From Streptomyces griseoruber (GTDB taxonomy: Bacteria; Actinomycetota; Actinomycetes; Streptomycetales; Streptomycetaceae), in the NCBI RefSeq assembly GCF_001514205.1, contig NZ_KQ948764.1, positions 124,001-188,000 of the forward strand: 64,000 nt of DNA, written 5' to 3'. The notes under the pieces were generated by a model. It did not search any database and had not been told where the DNA came from. It was given only the letters and a program-made list of their open reading frames with translations. A program made the position numbers and the translations under genes. Positions 8,253-15,562 of this stretch are shown piece after piece. Each line of letters opens with the position of its first letter. Position 1 is the stretch's first letter.

Positions 8253-9077
8253 ATGCCCGCTCCCCGCACCGTCCTGCTCACCGGGGCCGCCGGCGGCCTC
8301 GGCACCCTGATGCGGGACCTGCTCCCCGCCCACGGCTACGAGCTGCGCCTGCTGGACCTGCGCCCGATCGACGGCGAGCCGGACGCGATCCTCGCCGACC
8401 TCGCCGACCGGGAGGCCCTGCGGGAGGCCGTCCGGGGCGTCGACGCGATCGTCCATCTCGCGGGCATCTCCCTGGAAGCCCCCTTCGAGAAGATCCTCAA
8501 GGCCAACATCGAGGGCACGTACCACCTCTACGAGGCCGCCCGCGAGGAGGGCGTCGGCCGGATCGTCTTCGCCTCCTCCAACCACTCCGTCGGCTTCACC
8601 CCCCGCCCCCGGGGCGACACGCCCCTTGATCCGGGCGCGCTGATCCCGGTCGACACCCCGCGCCGCCCGGACACCTTCTACGGCCTGTCCAAGTCCTTCG
8701 GCGAGGACCTCGCCCAGCTCTACTGGGACAAGCACGGCCTGGAGACCGTGTCGGTGCGCATCGGCTCCTGCTTCGGCGAGCCCACCAGCGTGCGCATGCT
8801 CTCCATCTGGATGAGTCCGGCCGACTGCGCCCGCCTCCTGCACGCGGCCCTCACCGCCGAGAACGTCGGCCACACGATCGTCTACGGCTCCTCCGCCAAC
8901 ACCCGCCTGTGGTGGGACCTCAGCTCCGCGCGGGCGCTCGGCTACGAGCCGCAGGACGACTCCGAGCCGTACGCCGAGAAGCTGATCGCCGAACAGGGCG
9001 AGCTGGACCCGGAGAACATCGCGCACGCCTACCTGGGCGGCCACTTCGTGAGCGACCCGCCGATCTGGCCGTACTGA
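8253..9077 (+). CDS. udh: NAD-dependent uronate dehydrogenase
   Basis: Extended short-chain dehydrogenase (274 residues) that oxidises D-glucuronate or D-galacturonate to the aldaro-lactone. It aligns with recalled Agrobacterium Udh along its length: TGAAGGLGTLMR nucleotide loop, DAIVHLAGISLEAPFEKIL, FASSNHSVGF, the active-site YGLSK, VRIGSCFGEP, and SSANTRLWW. The ATG at 8253 follows AAGGAG at 8-bp spacing; an upstream in-frame ATG at 8223 would add 10 residues and lacks a clear ribosome site. Divergent from kdgD, it should supply the first step of the oxidative uronate route. The intermediate aldarate dehydratase of the enolase superfamily is not in the window. Confidence 0.93.
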   Translation: MPAPRTVLLTGAAGGLGTLMRDLLPAHGYELRLLDLRPIDGEPDAILADLADREALREAVRGVDAIVHLAGISLEAPFEKILKANIEGTYHLYEAAREEGVGRIVFASSNHSVGFTPRPRGDTPLDPGALIPVDTPRRPDTFYGLSKSFGEDLAQLYWDKHGLETVSVRIGSCFGEPTSVRMLSIWMSPADCARLLHAALTAENVGHTIVYGSSANTRLWWDLSSARALGYEPQDDSEPYAEKLIAEQGELDPENIAHAYLGGHFVSDPPIWPY

Positions 9078-9116
9078 CCCCTCGTCTCCCGCGTCACGGT
9101 CCCCCGCGCCGATTCG

Positions 9117-9152
9117 GCCGACAACGCCGACAACGCCGACAACGCCGACAAC
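9117..9152. repeat. Four tandem copies of a 9-bp unit
   Basis: GCCGACAAC is repeated four times without error between the udh stop and the TerD gene, followed by a partial GCC. It lies in non-coding DNA about 50 bp before the TerD gene start. It looks like a slippage microsatellite; no function is apparent. Confidence 0.9.
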
Positions 9153-9201
9153 GCCAGGACGGTAAGGGAACGGTAAAGCGGGTTCGTTCGTTCTACCTGG
9201 C

Positions 9202-10404
9202 ATGACAGCTATGACCCCTGGCTCGAACATCCCTCTCCCCGTCCCCCGGGTGGCGGTGGACGTCGCCGCCCCGGTGCGGCTCGACGTGTCGGGCCTGCTG
9301 CTCACCGGCGACGGCAAGGTGCGCTCCGACGACGACTTCATCTTCTACAACCAGCCCTCCGGCCCCGGTGTGACGTACCGCTCCGGCGGCGGTACGTCAC
9401 CGGACGCGATCACGGTCGACACGGCCGCCGTCCCTCCGGGCATCGAGAAGATCGTCGTCACGGCGAGCCCGGACGCCGCGGGTCAGACCTTCCAGGGCAT
9501 CGAACCGACGGCCACCCTCCGCAACGCGGACGACGACAGCGTCCTCGCCACCTTCACCCCGCCGCAGCTCGGCAGCGAGACGGCGCTGGTGGTCGTGGAG
9601 ATCTATCTGCGCAACGGCGCCTGGAAGGCCCGGGCGGTGGGGCAGGGGTACGCCAACGGGCTGGCGGGCATCGCCACCGACTTCGGGGTGACGGTGGAGG
9701 AGCCGGCGGCGCCGGCCGCCGCGCCCGCGGCCCCGGTGCCGGTCGCTCCGGCCCCGGTGGCGCCGGCCGCCCCTCCCCTGCCGCAGACCCCGCCGCCGCC
9801 GCCCGCCCCGCCCGCGCCCGGCACCGGGAAGATCAACCTGGACAAGGGCCGGGTCAGCCTCCAGAAGAACCAGACCGTGTCCCTCGTCAAGGGCGGCCGG
9901 CCGCTGCTCTCGCAGATCAAGATGGGTCTCGGCTGGGAGCCCGCCTTCCGGGGCGCGGACATCGACCTCGACGCGTCCGTGATCGCCTTCGGCCCCCAGC
10001 GCAACCACATCGACAGCTGCTACTTCGGCAAGCTGTCCATCGTGAACGGCGCGATCAAGCACTCCGGCGACAACCTCACCGGTGAGGGCGGGGGCGACGA
10101 CGAGGTGATCGCCGTCGACCTCGGCCGGCTCCCGCAGGAGGTCACCGGTCTGGTCTTCACCGTCAACTCGTTCTCCGGCCAGAAGTTCACCGAGGTCGCC
10201 AAGGCCTACTGCCGGCTCCTCGACGCCGTCACCGGCGAGGAACTCGTCCGCTTCGACCTCACCAACGCCGAACCCCAGACCGGTGTGATGATGGCCAAGC
10301 TGATCCGCCAGTTCTCCGGGGAGTGGGACATGACGGCGATGGGCGACTTCGTCAAGGCCAGGACCGTTCGCAACATGGTCAAGCCGGCGGCGCAGTCGCT
10401 GTAG
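9202..10404 (+). CDS. Double-domain TerD-family protein
   Basis: A 400-residue protein with two TerD-type calcium-binding beta domains joined by a Pro/Ala linker at about residues 170-210. Domain 1 has DGKVRSDDDFIFYNQP and the DAITVD segment. Domain 2 starts KINLDKGRVSLQKNQTVSLVK and holds GWEPAFRGADIDLDASVIAFG and TGEGGGDDEVIAVDLGRLP, the acidic calcium-site loops. TerD proteins belong to tellurite/stress systems whose biochemical role is unclear. Only tandem TerD, without the usual ter cluster, is seen here. No ribosome site precedes ATG 9202; ATG 9211 is also possible, and a leaderless transcript is likely. Confidence 0.9.
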   Translation: MTAMTPGSNIPLPVPRVAVDVAAPVRLDVSGLLLTGDGKVRSDDDFIFYNQPSGPGVTYRSGGGTSPDAITVDTAAVPPGIEKIVVTASPDAAGQTFQGIEPTATLRNADDDSVLATFTPPQLGSETALVVVEIYLRNGAWKARAVGQGYANGLAGIATDFGVTVEEPAAPAAAPAAPVPVAPAPVAPAAPPLPQTPPPPPAPPAPGTGKINLDKGRVSLQKNQTVSLVKGGRPLLSQIKMGLGWEPAFRGADIDLDASVIAFGPQRNHIDSCYFGKLSIVNGAIKHSGDNLTGEGGGDDEVIAVDLGRLPQEVTGLVFTVNSFSGQKFTEVAKAYCRLLDAVTGEELVRFDLTNAEPQTGVMMAKLIRQFSGEWDMTAMGDFVKARTVRNMVKPAAQSL

Positions 10405-10438
10405 CCGGGGGGCCGGGAAGGGGGCGCGGTCACCCGGG

Positions 10439-11005
10439 CTACGCCTCCAACCCCTCCAGCAGCAAGCCCACATACCGTCGGATCACCGTGCCGTCCCCCT
10501 TCGCCAGCTCCGATGCCGTGGCCACGCCGTGGGCCAGCCGCAGGACATCGATCGGTTCGAGGTCGCCCCGTAGCACTCCGGCCGCCTGCGCGGCCGACAC
10601 CAGGCGGGTCGCCGCCCCCTTCATGCTCGTCCCGCAGGCCGTCACCGCGGCCACGCTCCCGTCCGTGACGGCGGAGCCGAGCAGCGCCTTCATGCCGCGC
10701 ACCTCGATCGTCCCCGCGCACAGCTCGTTGAGCCACTCCACCAGCGCCTCCCCCGGCGGCAGCGTCTCCCCCAGCTCATCGGCCCGCGCCGCGAGCGCCT
10801 CGATCCGGTCGACGTACGCCGCCTCCAACAGCGCCTGACGCGTGGGGAAATGCCGGTACAGCGTGCCGGAGCCGACCCCGGCCCGCTTGGCGATGTCGTC
10901 CAGGGACGCCCCCTCCCCATGCTCGGCGAAGGCCTCGGCCGCCACCTTCAGCAACCGCTCATAGTTGCGGCGAGCGTCCGCGCGCATGGGCCTGACCTGC
11001 GTCAT
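10439..11005 (-). CDS. TetR-family transcriptional regulator
   Basis: A 188-residue TetR regulator with an N-terminal helix-turn-helix (ASLDDIAKRAGVGSGTLYRH, then FPTRQALLEAAY) and a C-terminal ligand domain of the SBP/TetR_C type. ATG 11005 follows GGAG with a 7-bp spacing; a longer in-frame start at 11053 exists without a ribosome site. It faces the remains of an MFS exporter gene at 11158, its probable former target, so it may now be an orphan regulator or control only itself or other loci. Confidence 0.88.
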   Translation of the reverse strand: MTQVRPMRADARRNYERLLKVAAEAFAEHGEGASLDDIAKRAGVGSGTLYRHFPTRQALLEAAYVDRIEALAARADELGETLPPGEALVEWLNELCAGTIEVRGMKALLGSAVTDGSVAAVTACGTSMKGAATRLVSAAQAAGVLRGDLEPIDVLRLAHGVATASELAKGDGTVIRRYVGLLLEGLEA

Positions 11006-11157
11006 CCAGTTACTCCTCGCGAACCGGGGACCCTCTCCGTATTTTACGGGCACTAAACGGAGACTGTCCCCGCTTAATTCGCTTGTCTCTGCGGGCTACG
11101 TCGTGCTGCCCGCATGCTCCACCACTTCACGCGGGGACACCAGACAGGGAGCACCCC

Positions 11158-11488
11158 ATGTCCACCACCGGCGCACCCCCGCACCCGGCACCCGAGTCCG
11201 CGACCCGCCGGTGCTCAACGCCCACACCCTCGCCTTCGGCGGGCTACTGCCGCTCGGCGGCCGCACCGGCGGCCTCCTGGGCCGCGGCCGCACCCTCACC
11301 GCCGGCGTCCTGTGTACGGCACGGCCACCCGGCAGGCCACGGGCAGCCCGGCGGAGATCCTCACCCACGGCGCCTCCCGCTCCTTCGGCGCGGCGGCCCC
11401 GATCGCCCTGGCCGCACTCCTCACGGCGGCCTTCGCGATCAGGGCGCGCCGGGGCGCCCCGGCCGCCGGTCAGAACAGCGCGCTGTAG
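11158..11488 (+). pseudogene. Relic of a DHA2-type MFS exporter
   Basis: Pieces of one protein lie in three different frames. A start peptide (MSTTGAPPHPAPES) is in one frame. A second frame reads LNAHTLAFGGLLPLGGRTGG, then LLGRGRTLTAGVL: the helix-2/loop motif of EmrB/QacA-type MFS drug exporters. The third frame reads ATGSPAEILTHGASRSFGAA and a last hydrophobic helix to the stop at 11488. About 400 residues that should separate these parts are missing, so the gene has lost its middle and its frame. Its 3' end overlaps the acdS stop on the opposite strand. Confidence 0.75.
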
Positions 11489-12495
11489 GCGTTCAGCGCC
11501 GGCTGGCCGCCCAGGTGCGCGTACAGCACGGTGGAGTCGGCGCCGATCTCGCCCCGGGCGACCAGGTCGATCAGGCCGGCCATCGACTTGCCCTCGTAGA
11601 CGGGGTCGGTGACCATGCCCTCGGTGCGGGCGGCGAGGCGCATCGCCTCCAGGGTGGTGTCGTCGGGGACGCCGTAGACACCCGCGTGGTACCGCTCGTC
11701 GAGTTCGATGTCGTCGACCGTCAACTCACTCCGGACGCCGATGAGTCGTCCGGTGCGGTGGGCGATGCGGGCGATCTGCTCGCGGGTCTCGGCGGGCTTG
11801 GCCGAGGCGTCGATCCCGATCACCCTGCGGGGCCGGCCGCCGGCCTCCTCCAGCGCGGCGAACCCGGCGACCATGCCGGCCTGGGTGGAGCCGGTCACGG
11901 AGCACACGATCACGGTGTCGAAGAAGACACCCGACTCCCTTTCCTGCTCGGCCACTTCATAGGCCCAGCCGGCGAAGCCCAGTCCGCCGAGCGGATGGTC
12001 GGAGGCGCCGGCCGGGATGGCATACGGCTTGCCGCCCGACTCCTCGACCTCCCGCAGCGCCAGTTCCCAGCTCTCCTTGAAGCCGATCCCGAACCCGGCC
12101 CGCACCAGCCGTACGTCGGCCCCGGCCAGCCGGCTGATCAGGATGTTGCCGACCTTGTCGTACACGGCGTCGGGCCACTCCACCCAGCTCTCCTGCACCA
12201 GCACGCACTTCAGCCCGGCGCGGGCGGCGACGGCGGCGACCTGGCGGGTGTGGTTGGACTGCACCCCGCCGATCGAGACGAGGGTGTCGCAGCCCTGCGC
12301 GAGGGCGTCGGCGACCAGGTACTCCAGCTTGCGGGTCTTGTTGCCGCCGTACGCGATCCCGGAGTTGCAGTCCTCGCGCTTGGCCCACAGGGCGGCGCCG
12401 CCGAGGTGGGCGGTGAGCCGTTCCAGCGGGTGGACGGGAGAGGGGCCGAAGAGGAGGGGGTAGCGCTCGTACGAGGAGAGGGACTTCGCGGGCAT
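11470..12495 (-). CDS. acdS: 1-aminocyclopropane-1-carboxylate deaminase (or D-cysteine desulfhydrase family)
   Basis: PLP-dependent fold-II enzyme (341 residues) that opens ACC to 2-oxobutyrate and ammonia. Seen are the PLP lysine in [15 protein letters not shown], the nucleophile serine motif [27 protein letters not shown], the active-site Tyr-Glu pair in DPVYEGKS, and a Leu in [12 protein letters not shown]. The YE pair and Leu separate true ACC deaminases from D-cysteine desulfhydrases, so ACC deaminase is favoured. AAGGAGG precedes ATG 12495; an earlier ATG at 12513 overlaps the GntR stop but lacks a ribosome site. It is the second gene of a two-gene operon with its GntR regulator. Confidence 0.9.
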   Translation of the reverse strand: MPAKSLSSYERYPLLFGPSPVHPLERLTAHLGGAALWAKREDCNSGIAYGGNKTRKLEYLVADALAQGCDTLVSIGGVQSNHTRQVAAVAARAGLKCVLVQESWVEWPDAVYDKVGNILISRLAGADVRLVRAGFGIGFKESWELALREVEESGGKPYAIPAGASDHPLGGLGFAGWAYEVAEQERESGVFFDTVIVCSVTGSTQAGMVAGFAALEEAGGRPRRVIGIDASAKPAETREQIARIAHRTGRLIGVRSELTVDDIELDERYHAGVYGVPDDTTLEAMRLAARTEGMVTDPVYEGKSMAGLIDLVARGEIGADSTVLYAHLGGQPALNAYSALF

Positions 12496-12509
12496 GGAGC
12501 CTCCTTGGC

Positions 12510-13148
12510 TCATTCGGTGTCGGCCAGGTCGGCCAGGGTGCGCCAGATCTCCGCCGTGATCCGGACCGCCTCGTCCACGTCACCGTCGGCGCAGGCCCCG
12601 ATCAGCCGTCCGTGCAGCCCGGCCGAGCGGCAGGTGCCGCCCTCGCCGAAGCGCCGTCGCTCCAGCCGCCGGATCAGGGGGGTGTAGCGGGCGACGGTCG
12701 CGGCGGCCGCGCGGTTGCCGGCGGCCCGGACCAGGACGTCGTGCAGTGCGTCGTCGGCGCGCAGGGCCGCGTCCACGTCGCCGTCCCGTACGGCGGCCGT
12801 GAACCGATCGTTGGCCGTACGCATCGACTCGATGTCCGCGGCGAACAGGCGCGGCACCGCGATCCTCGTCGCCAGCTCGTGCATGGCGCCGACCACCGCC
12901 GCCGCGTCCCGTACGTCGGCCGCGACCACCGGCGTCACCCGGGTGTAGCTCTGCGGCTTGCTCTCCAGCAGCCCCTCGTCCACCAGCCGGGCGAACGCCT
13001 CCCGCACCGGCCCCCGGGACAGCCCGAGCCGCTCCGCGAGTTCGGCGTCCCGCACCACCGCCCCGGGCTCGATGGCCCCGGTCACGATGGCGTCCCGGAT
13101 CGCGGCATAGGCGCGGTCCCTGAGCAGGGTGCGGGGTACGGCCTCCAT
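12510..13148 (-). CDS. GntR-family (FCD) regulator of acdS
   Basis: A 212-residue FadR-type regulator: winged helix at about residues 8-72 ([20 protein letters not shown]), then an FCD domain with [14 protein letters not shown]. It is transcribed with acdS, ending 14 bp before the acdS start. GntR control of acdS, rather than the Lrp type known from proteobacteria, is typical for actinobacteria. The ATG at 13148 lies eight bases downstream of a TAACAT -10-like box, so the mRNA is probably leaderless, and a 7-bp inverted repeat spans that promoter. Confidence 0.9.
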   Translation of the reverse strand: MEAVPRTLLRDRAYAAIRDAIVTGAIEPGAVVRDAELAERLGLSRGPVREAFARLVDEGLLESKPQSYTRVTPVVAADVRDAAAVVGAMHELATRIAVPRLFAADIESMRTANDRFTAAVRDGDVDAALRADDALHDVLVRAAGNRAAAATVARYTPLIRRLERRRFGEGGTCRSAGLHGRLIGACADGDVDEAVRITAEIWRTLADLADTE

Positions 13149-13173
13149 GAACTGAAATGTTAGATGTCAGTTC
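13149..13173. promoter_or_regulatory. Inverted-repeat operator over the leaderless GntR-acdS promoter
   Basis: GAACTGA and TCAGTTC form a perfect 7-bp inverted repeat separated by 11 bp. It directly abuts the GntR start codon and encloses the TAACAT -10-like box on the minus strand. A repressor bound here would block the promoter, consistent with autoregulation by the adjacent GntR protein. Confidence 0.6.
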
Positions 13174-13720
13174 GCACGCGGACAAGGGTGCGGCCCGCAC
13201 CCTCCCGCGTGTGCCGGTTCGCCTTTCCCGACGGGCCGTGGCCCGGTCGGTGGCCCGGCAGGTTCCAGGTGCGGACCGGCGCGCCCGCCGGCGCCTGGTC
13301 GGTGGGGTCGCCGTGCCGGCTCGCCGCGTACTGCTCGTCGGTGAGGATCAGGACCCGGTCGTGCACCCTGGTGGTGCCTGGCGCACGGCCCCGGTCGTGT
13401 CGGTGCCGTCCCGTGGGCGAGCAGTTCGCCGGGCTCGTCGGGCCGTCGGGGTGCGGAGTCCACGACCACCCGGCGGCCGGCGGGTCGTGCGGAGTCCACG
13501 ACCACCCGGCGGCCGGCGGGTCGTGCGGAGTCCACGACCCGGCAGCCGGCGGGGCCGTCGGTCGCGCCGGCCGCGCGACGGGCCTGCACCGAGGCGGCGG
13601 CGCCGACGAGCGCGGCCGTACGGAGGTTGCCCTCGCCGCGCAGCCGGCCGAGCAGACCGGCCGTCCACTCGGGTTCGCCGACGGCGAGTTCGCGGACGAG
13701 CTCGGAGAAGCGGGCGTCCC
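13160..13720 (-). pseudogene. Degraded Ro60/TROVE-domain protein gene (rsr relic)
   Basis: Two recognisable parts of a bacterial Ro60 orthologue survive in different frames. The first reads RFSELVRELAVGEPEWTAGL, then LRGEGNLRTAALVGAA and DEPGELL, from the TROVE ring. The second reads GTDTTGAVR, HDRVLILTDEQYA and VRTWNLPGHRPGHGPSG, from the C-terminal vWA region. The N-terminus, most of the HEAT-like ring and the vWA centre are gone. Where intact family members have one VVDS-type stretch, this relic has a 36-bp tandem expansion. It follows the Y RNA gene on the same strand, as rsr genes often neighbour their Y RNAs. It cannot make a functional Ro60 ring. Confidence 0.8.
13451..13553. repeat. 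36-bp tandem repeat inside the Ro60 relic
   Basis: Two perfect copies of a 36-bp unit (13451-13486 and 13487-13522, beginning GTGCGGAGTCCACGACC) are followed by a third, shortened and diverged copy to about 13553. On the minus strand each unit encodes VVDSARPAGRRV, a duplication of the single TROVE VVDS segment. It is evidence of relaxed selection. Confidence 0.9.
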
Positions 13721-13815
13721 GCTCGGAGCCCCGGCCGCCCGGAGCGGTGCGGAGCGGGCGGGCCCGTCGTGCGCACGGGCGGGACGGGCTGCGCCTTGGC
13801 AGTACGGCAAAGGGA

Positions 13816-13958
13816 GGGTGCCCGAGATCAGGCGTCGGCGACGGACTCAGTCGGATGCTCTGCCCGATTGAGCTACATCGACCCGAAGTCGATGACGGGA
13901 TTCGAACCCGCAACCGTCCGATCCGATGAAGTAGCCGTTGCCTGCGCACCGGGCACCC
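13816..13958 (-). ncRNA. yrlA: Bacterial Y RNA (YrlA-like) with permuted tRNA-like domain
   Basis: On the minus strand the parts of a tRNA occur in permuted order. A T arm comes first (stem GCGGG / CCCGT around loop TTCGAAT, 13911-13895). The 3' acceptor strand CATCGAC (13894-13888), a 5-nt loop TTCGG and the 5' acceptor strand GTCGATG (13882-13876) follow; the two strands pair perfectly over 7 bp. Then come TA and a D arm GCTC-AATCGGGCA-GAGC (13873-13857). TCGGA (13921-13917) and TCCGA (13855-13851) close the domain. Outside it, a long stem pairs GGGTGCCCG (13958-13950) with CGGGCACCC (13824-13816), CAGGC with GCCTG, and CGGC with GCCG, with internal loops. This is the architecture described for YrlA RNAs that bind Ro60, and a Ro60 relic lies immediately downstream. 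Exact ends are not known. Confidence 0.82.
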
Positions 13959-13987
13959 ACCGTATGCTGCGCCTCCCGGGATCAAGT

Positions 13988-14031
13988 CGGCGGCGGCGCT
14001 GGTTTCTTGGCAGAAGAAGGAGCCGCCGCCG
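13988..14031 (-). terminator. Hairpin between the PhoX-like gene and the Y RNA
   Basis: CGGCGGCGGC (13988-13997) and GCCGCCGCCG (14022-14031) form a perfect 10-bp stem, with a further TTCTT/AAGAA pairing inside the loop. It lies about 83 bp after the phosphatase stop and before the Y RNA, so it is a likely terminator of the phosphatase transcript. No U-tract is present, as is usual in Streptomyces. Confidence 0.5.
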
Positions 14032-14113
14032 TCGCACCGGGAGGTGCGCTTTCCTGATCTCAAGGTAGGAGACGCAGCACGCGGGTCGCGAGCGGATTAC
14101 TCCGCCGGGCCGC

Positions 14114-15562
14114 TCAGCCGCGCTTCTGGCGCTTCCACGGACCGGTGATCGCGAGCATGATGCCCGGGTCCTGGATGTTGGCGAAGAGGGTCTTGCCGTC
14201 CGGGGAGAAGGTGACGCCGGTGAACTCGCTGTACTCCGGCTCCTCCGCGGTGCCGATGTTGAGTTCGTTGCGGGCGATCGGGTAGGTGCGGCCGCTGTCG
14301 GTGGCGCCGAAGAGGTGCTGGATGCCCTCGCCGTCCTCGGCGATGACCAGTCCGCCGTACGGGGAGACCGTGATGTTGTCCGGGCCGTCGAAGTTGCCGT
14401 CCGCGTCCGGGTCCGGGTTGACGCCGATGAGGACCTTCAGGGTGAGGGTGCGGCGCTTGGGGTCGTAGAACCAGACGGCGCCGTCGTGCTGGACGGGGCT
14501 CTCGCTGCGGGCGTACGAGGACACGATGTACGTGCCGCCGTCGCCCCACCACATGCCCTCCAGCTTGCGGGCGCGGGTGACCTGGCCGTCGGCGAACTGC
14601 TTGCGGACGGCCGTGGACCTGGCGTCGCGGTCGGGGACGGTGACCCAGTCGACGCCGTACACCGTGCCGATCTTCGTGGCACGGGACAGGTCGTCGACGA
14701 ACTGACCGCCGGAGTCGAAGCACTTGAAGGCCTCGAGGACGCCGGCGTCGTCGGCGAGGGTGCGCAGCTTGCCGCGGCCGTGGCAGAAGTGCTCCGGCGG
14801 GGTCCAGCGGTAGAGGAGGCCGTTGGGGCCGGCCGCGTCCTCGGTGAGGTACAGGTGGCCGCGCTTGGGGTCGACGACGACGGCCTCGTGGGCGTAGCGG
14901 CCCAGCGCCTTGACCGGCTTGGGGCTCAGGTTGGCGCGGCGGTCCTCGGGGTCGACCTCGAAGACATAGCCGTGGTCCTTGGTCATGCCGTTCTGGCCGG
15001 CCTTGTCCTCGGTCTCCTCGCAGGTCAGCCAGGTGCCCCAGGGGGTGTTGCCGCCCGCGCAGTTGGTGGAGGTGCCGGCGATGCCGACCCACTCGGCGAC
15101 CTTGCCGCCGGGACGGACCTCGACGACCGTGCAGCCACCGGAGGCGGCGGGGTCGTAGACCAGGCCCTCGGTGAGCGGGACGGGGTACTTCCAGTTGGCG
15201 CGCGGGCCCTTGAGCTCGTGGTTGTTGACCAGCAGGGTCGCGCCGCGCGGGCCGTCGAAGGTGGAGGTGCCGTCGTGGTTGGAGGGGGTGAACTCACCCG
15301 ACTCCAGCTTGGTCCTGCCGCTGTACGTGATGATCCGGTACTTGAACCCGGCGGGCAGCGCGAGGATGCCGTCGGGGTCGGGGACGAGCGCCCCGTAGCC
15401 GACGCCGCCGTGCGCGGCCGCGGACTCCTCCGTCGCGCTCTCGGTCTCCGTCGAGGCGAGGGCGTTCGGCGCGGTGGCGAGGGCGCCGACGGTGCCCGCC
15501 AGTGCCACCCCGGCACCGGTGAGCGCGGAGTGTCTGGCGAAGTCCCTGCGGGTGAGCGACAT
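14114..15562 (-). CDS. PhoX-like (DUF839) Tat-exported phosphatase
   Basis: A 482-residue secreted protein of the PhoX/DUF839 family, calcium- and iron-dependent alkaline phosphatases with a beta-propeller. The N-terminus SLTRRDFARHSALTGAGVAL is a twin-arginine signal, with a likely cleavage after residues near 35. Family motifs seen are VNNHELKG, a NCAGGNTPWGTWLTCEE segment, GRYAHEAVVVDP, YLTEDA, and DNITVSPYGGLVIAEDG. The ATG at 15562 follows AGGAGACTTC; the frame is open further upstream through the repeat region, but no family homology is seen there. Phosphate control by PhoP is common for such enzymes, but no clear PHO box was recognised. Confidence 0.9.
   Translation of the reverse strand: MSLTRRDFARHSALTGAGVALAGTVGALATAPNALASTETESATEESAAAHGGVGYGALVPDPDGILALPAGFKYRIITYSGRTKLESGEFTPSNHDGTSTFDGPRGATLLVNNHELKGPRANWKYPVPLTEGLVYDPAASGGCTVVEVRPGGKVAEWVGIAGTSTNCAGGNTPWGTWLTCEETEDKAGQNGMTKDHGYVFEVDPEDRRANLSPKPVKALGRYAHEAVVVDPKRGHLYLTEDAAGPNGLLYRWTPPEHFCHGRGKLRTLADDAGVLEAFKCFDSGGQFVDDLSRATKIGTVYGVDWVTVPDRDARSTAVRKQFADGQVTRARKLEGMWWGDGGTYIVSSYARSESPVQHDGAVWFYDPKRRTLTLKVLIGVNPDPDADGNFDGPDNITVSPYGGLVIAEDGEGIQHLFGATDSGRTYPIARNELNIGTAEEPEYSEFTGVTFSPDGKTLFANIQDPGIMLAITGPWKRQKRG

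Noticed and set aside
13851..13926. An ordinary tRNA gene or two tRNA fragments left by an integration event
   Set aside because: The T arm precedes the D arm on the same strand and the acceptor strands pair across a 5-nt loop; the anticodon loop is absent and an outer stem encloses the whole, which fits a Y RNA and not a tRNA or att pair.
13157..14068. Plus-strand protein of about 300 residues over the Ro60 relic and Y RNA
   Set aside because: No known family; it reads through the Y RNA and the tandem repeats, and the Ro60 similarity is on the other strand.
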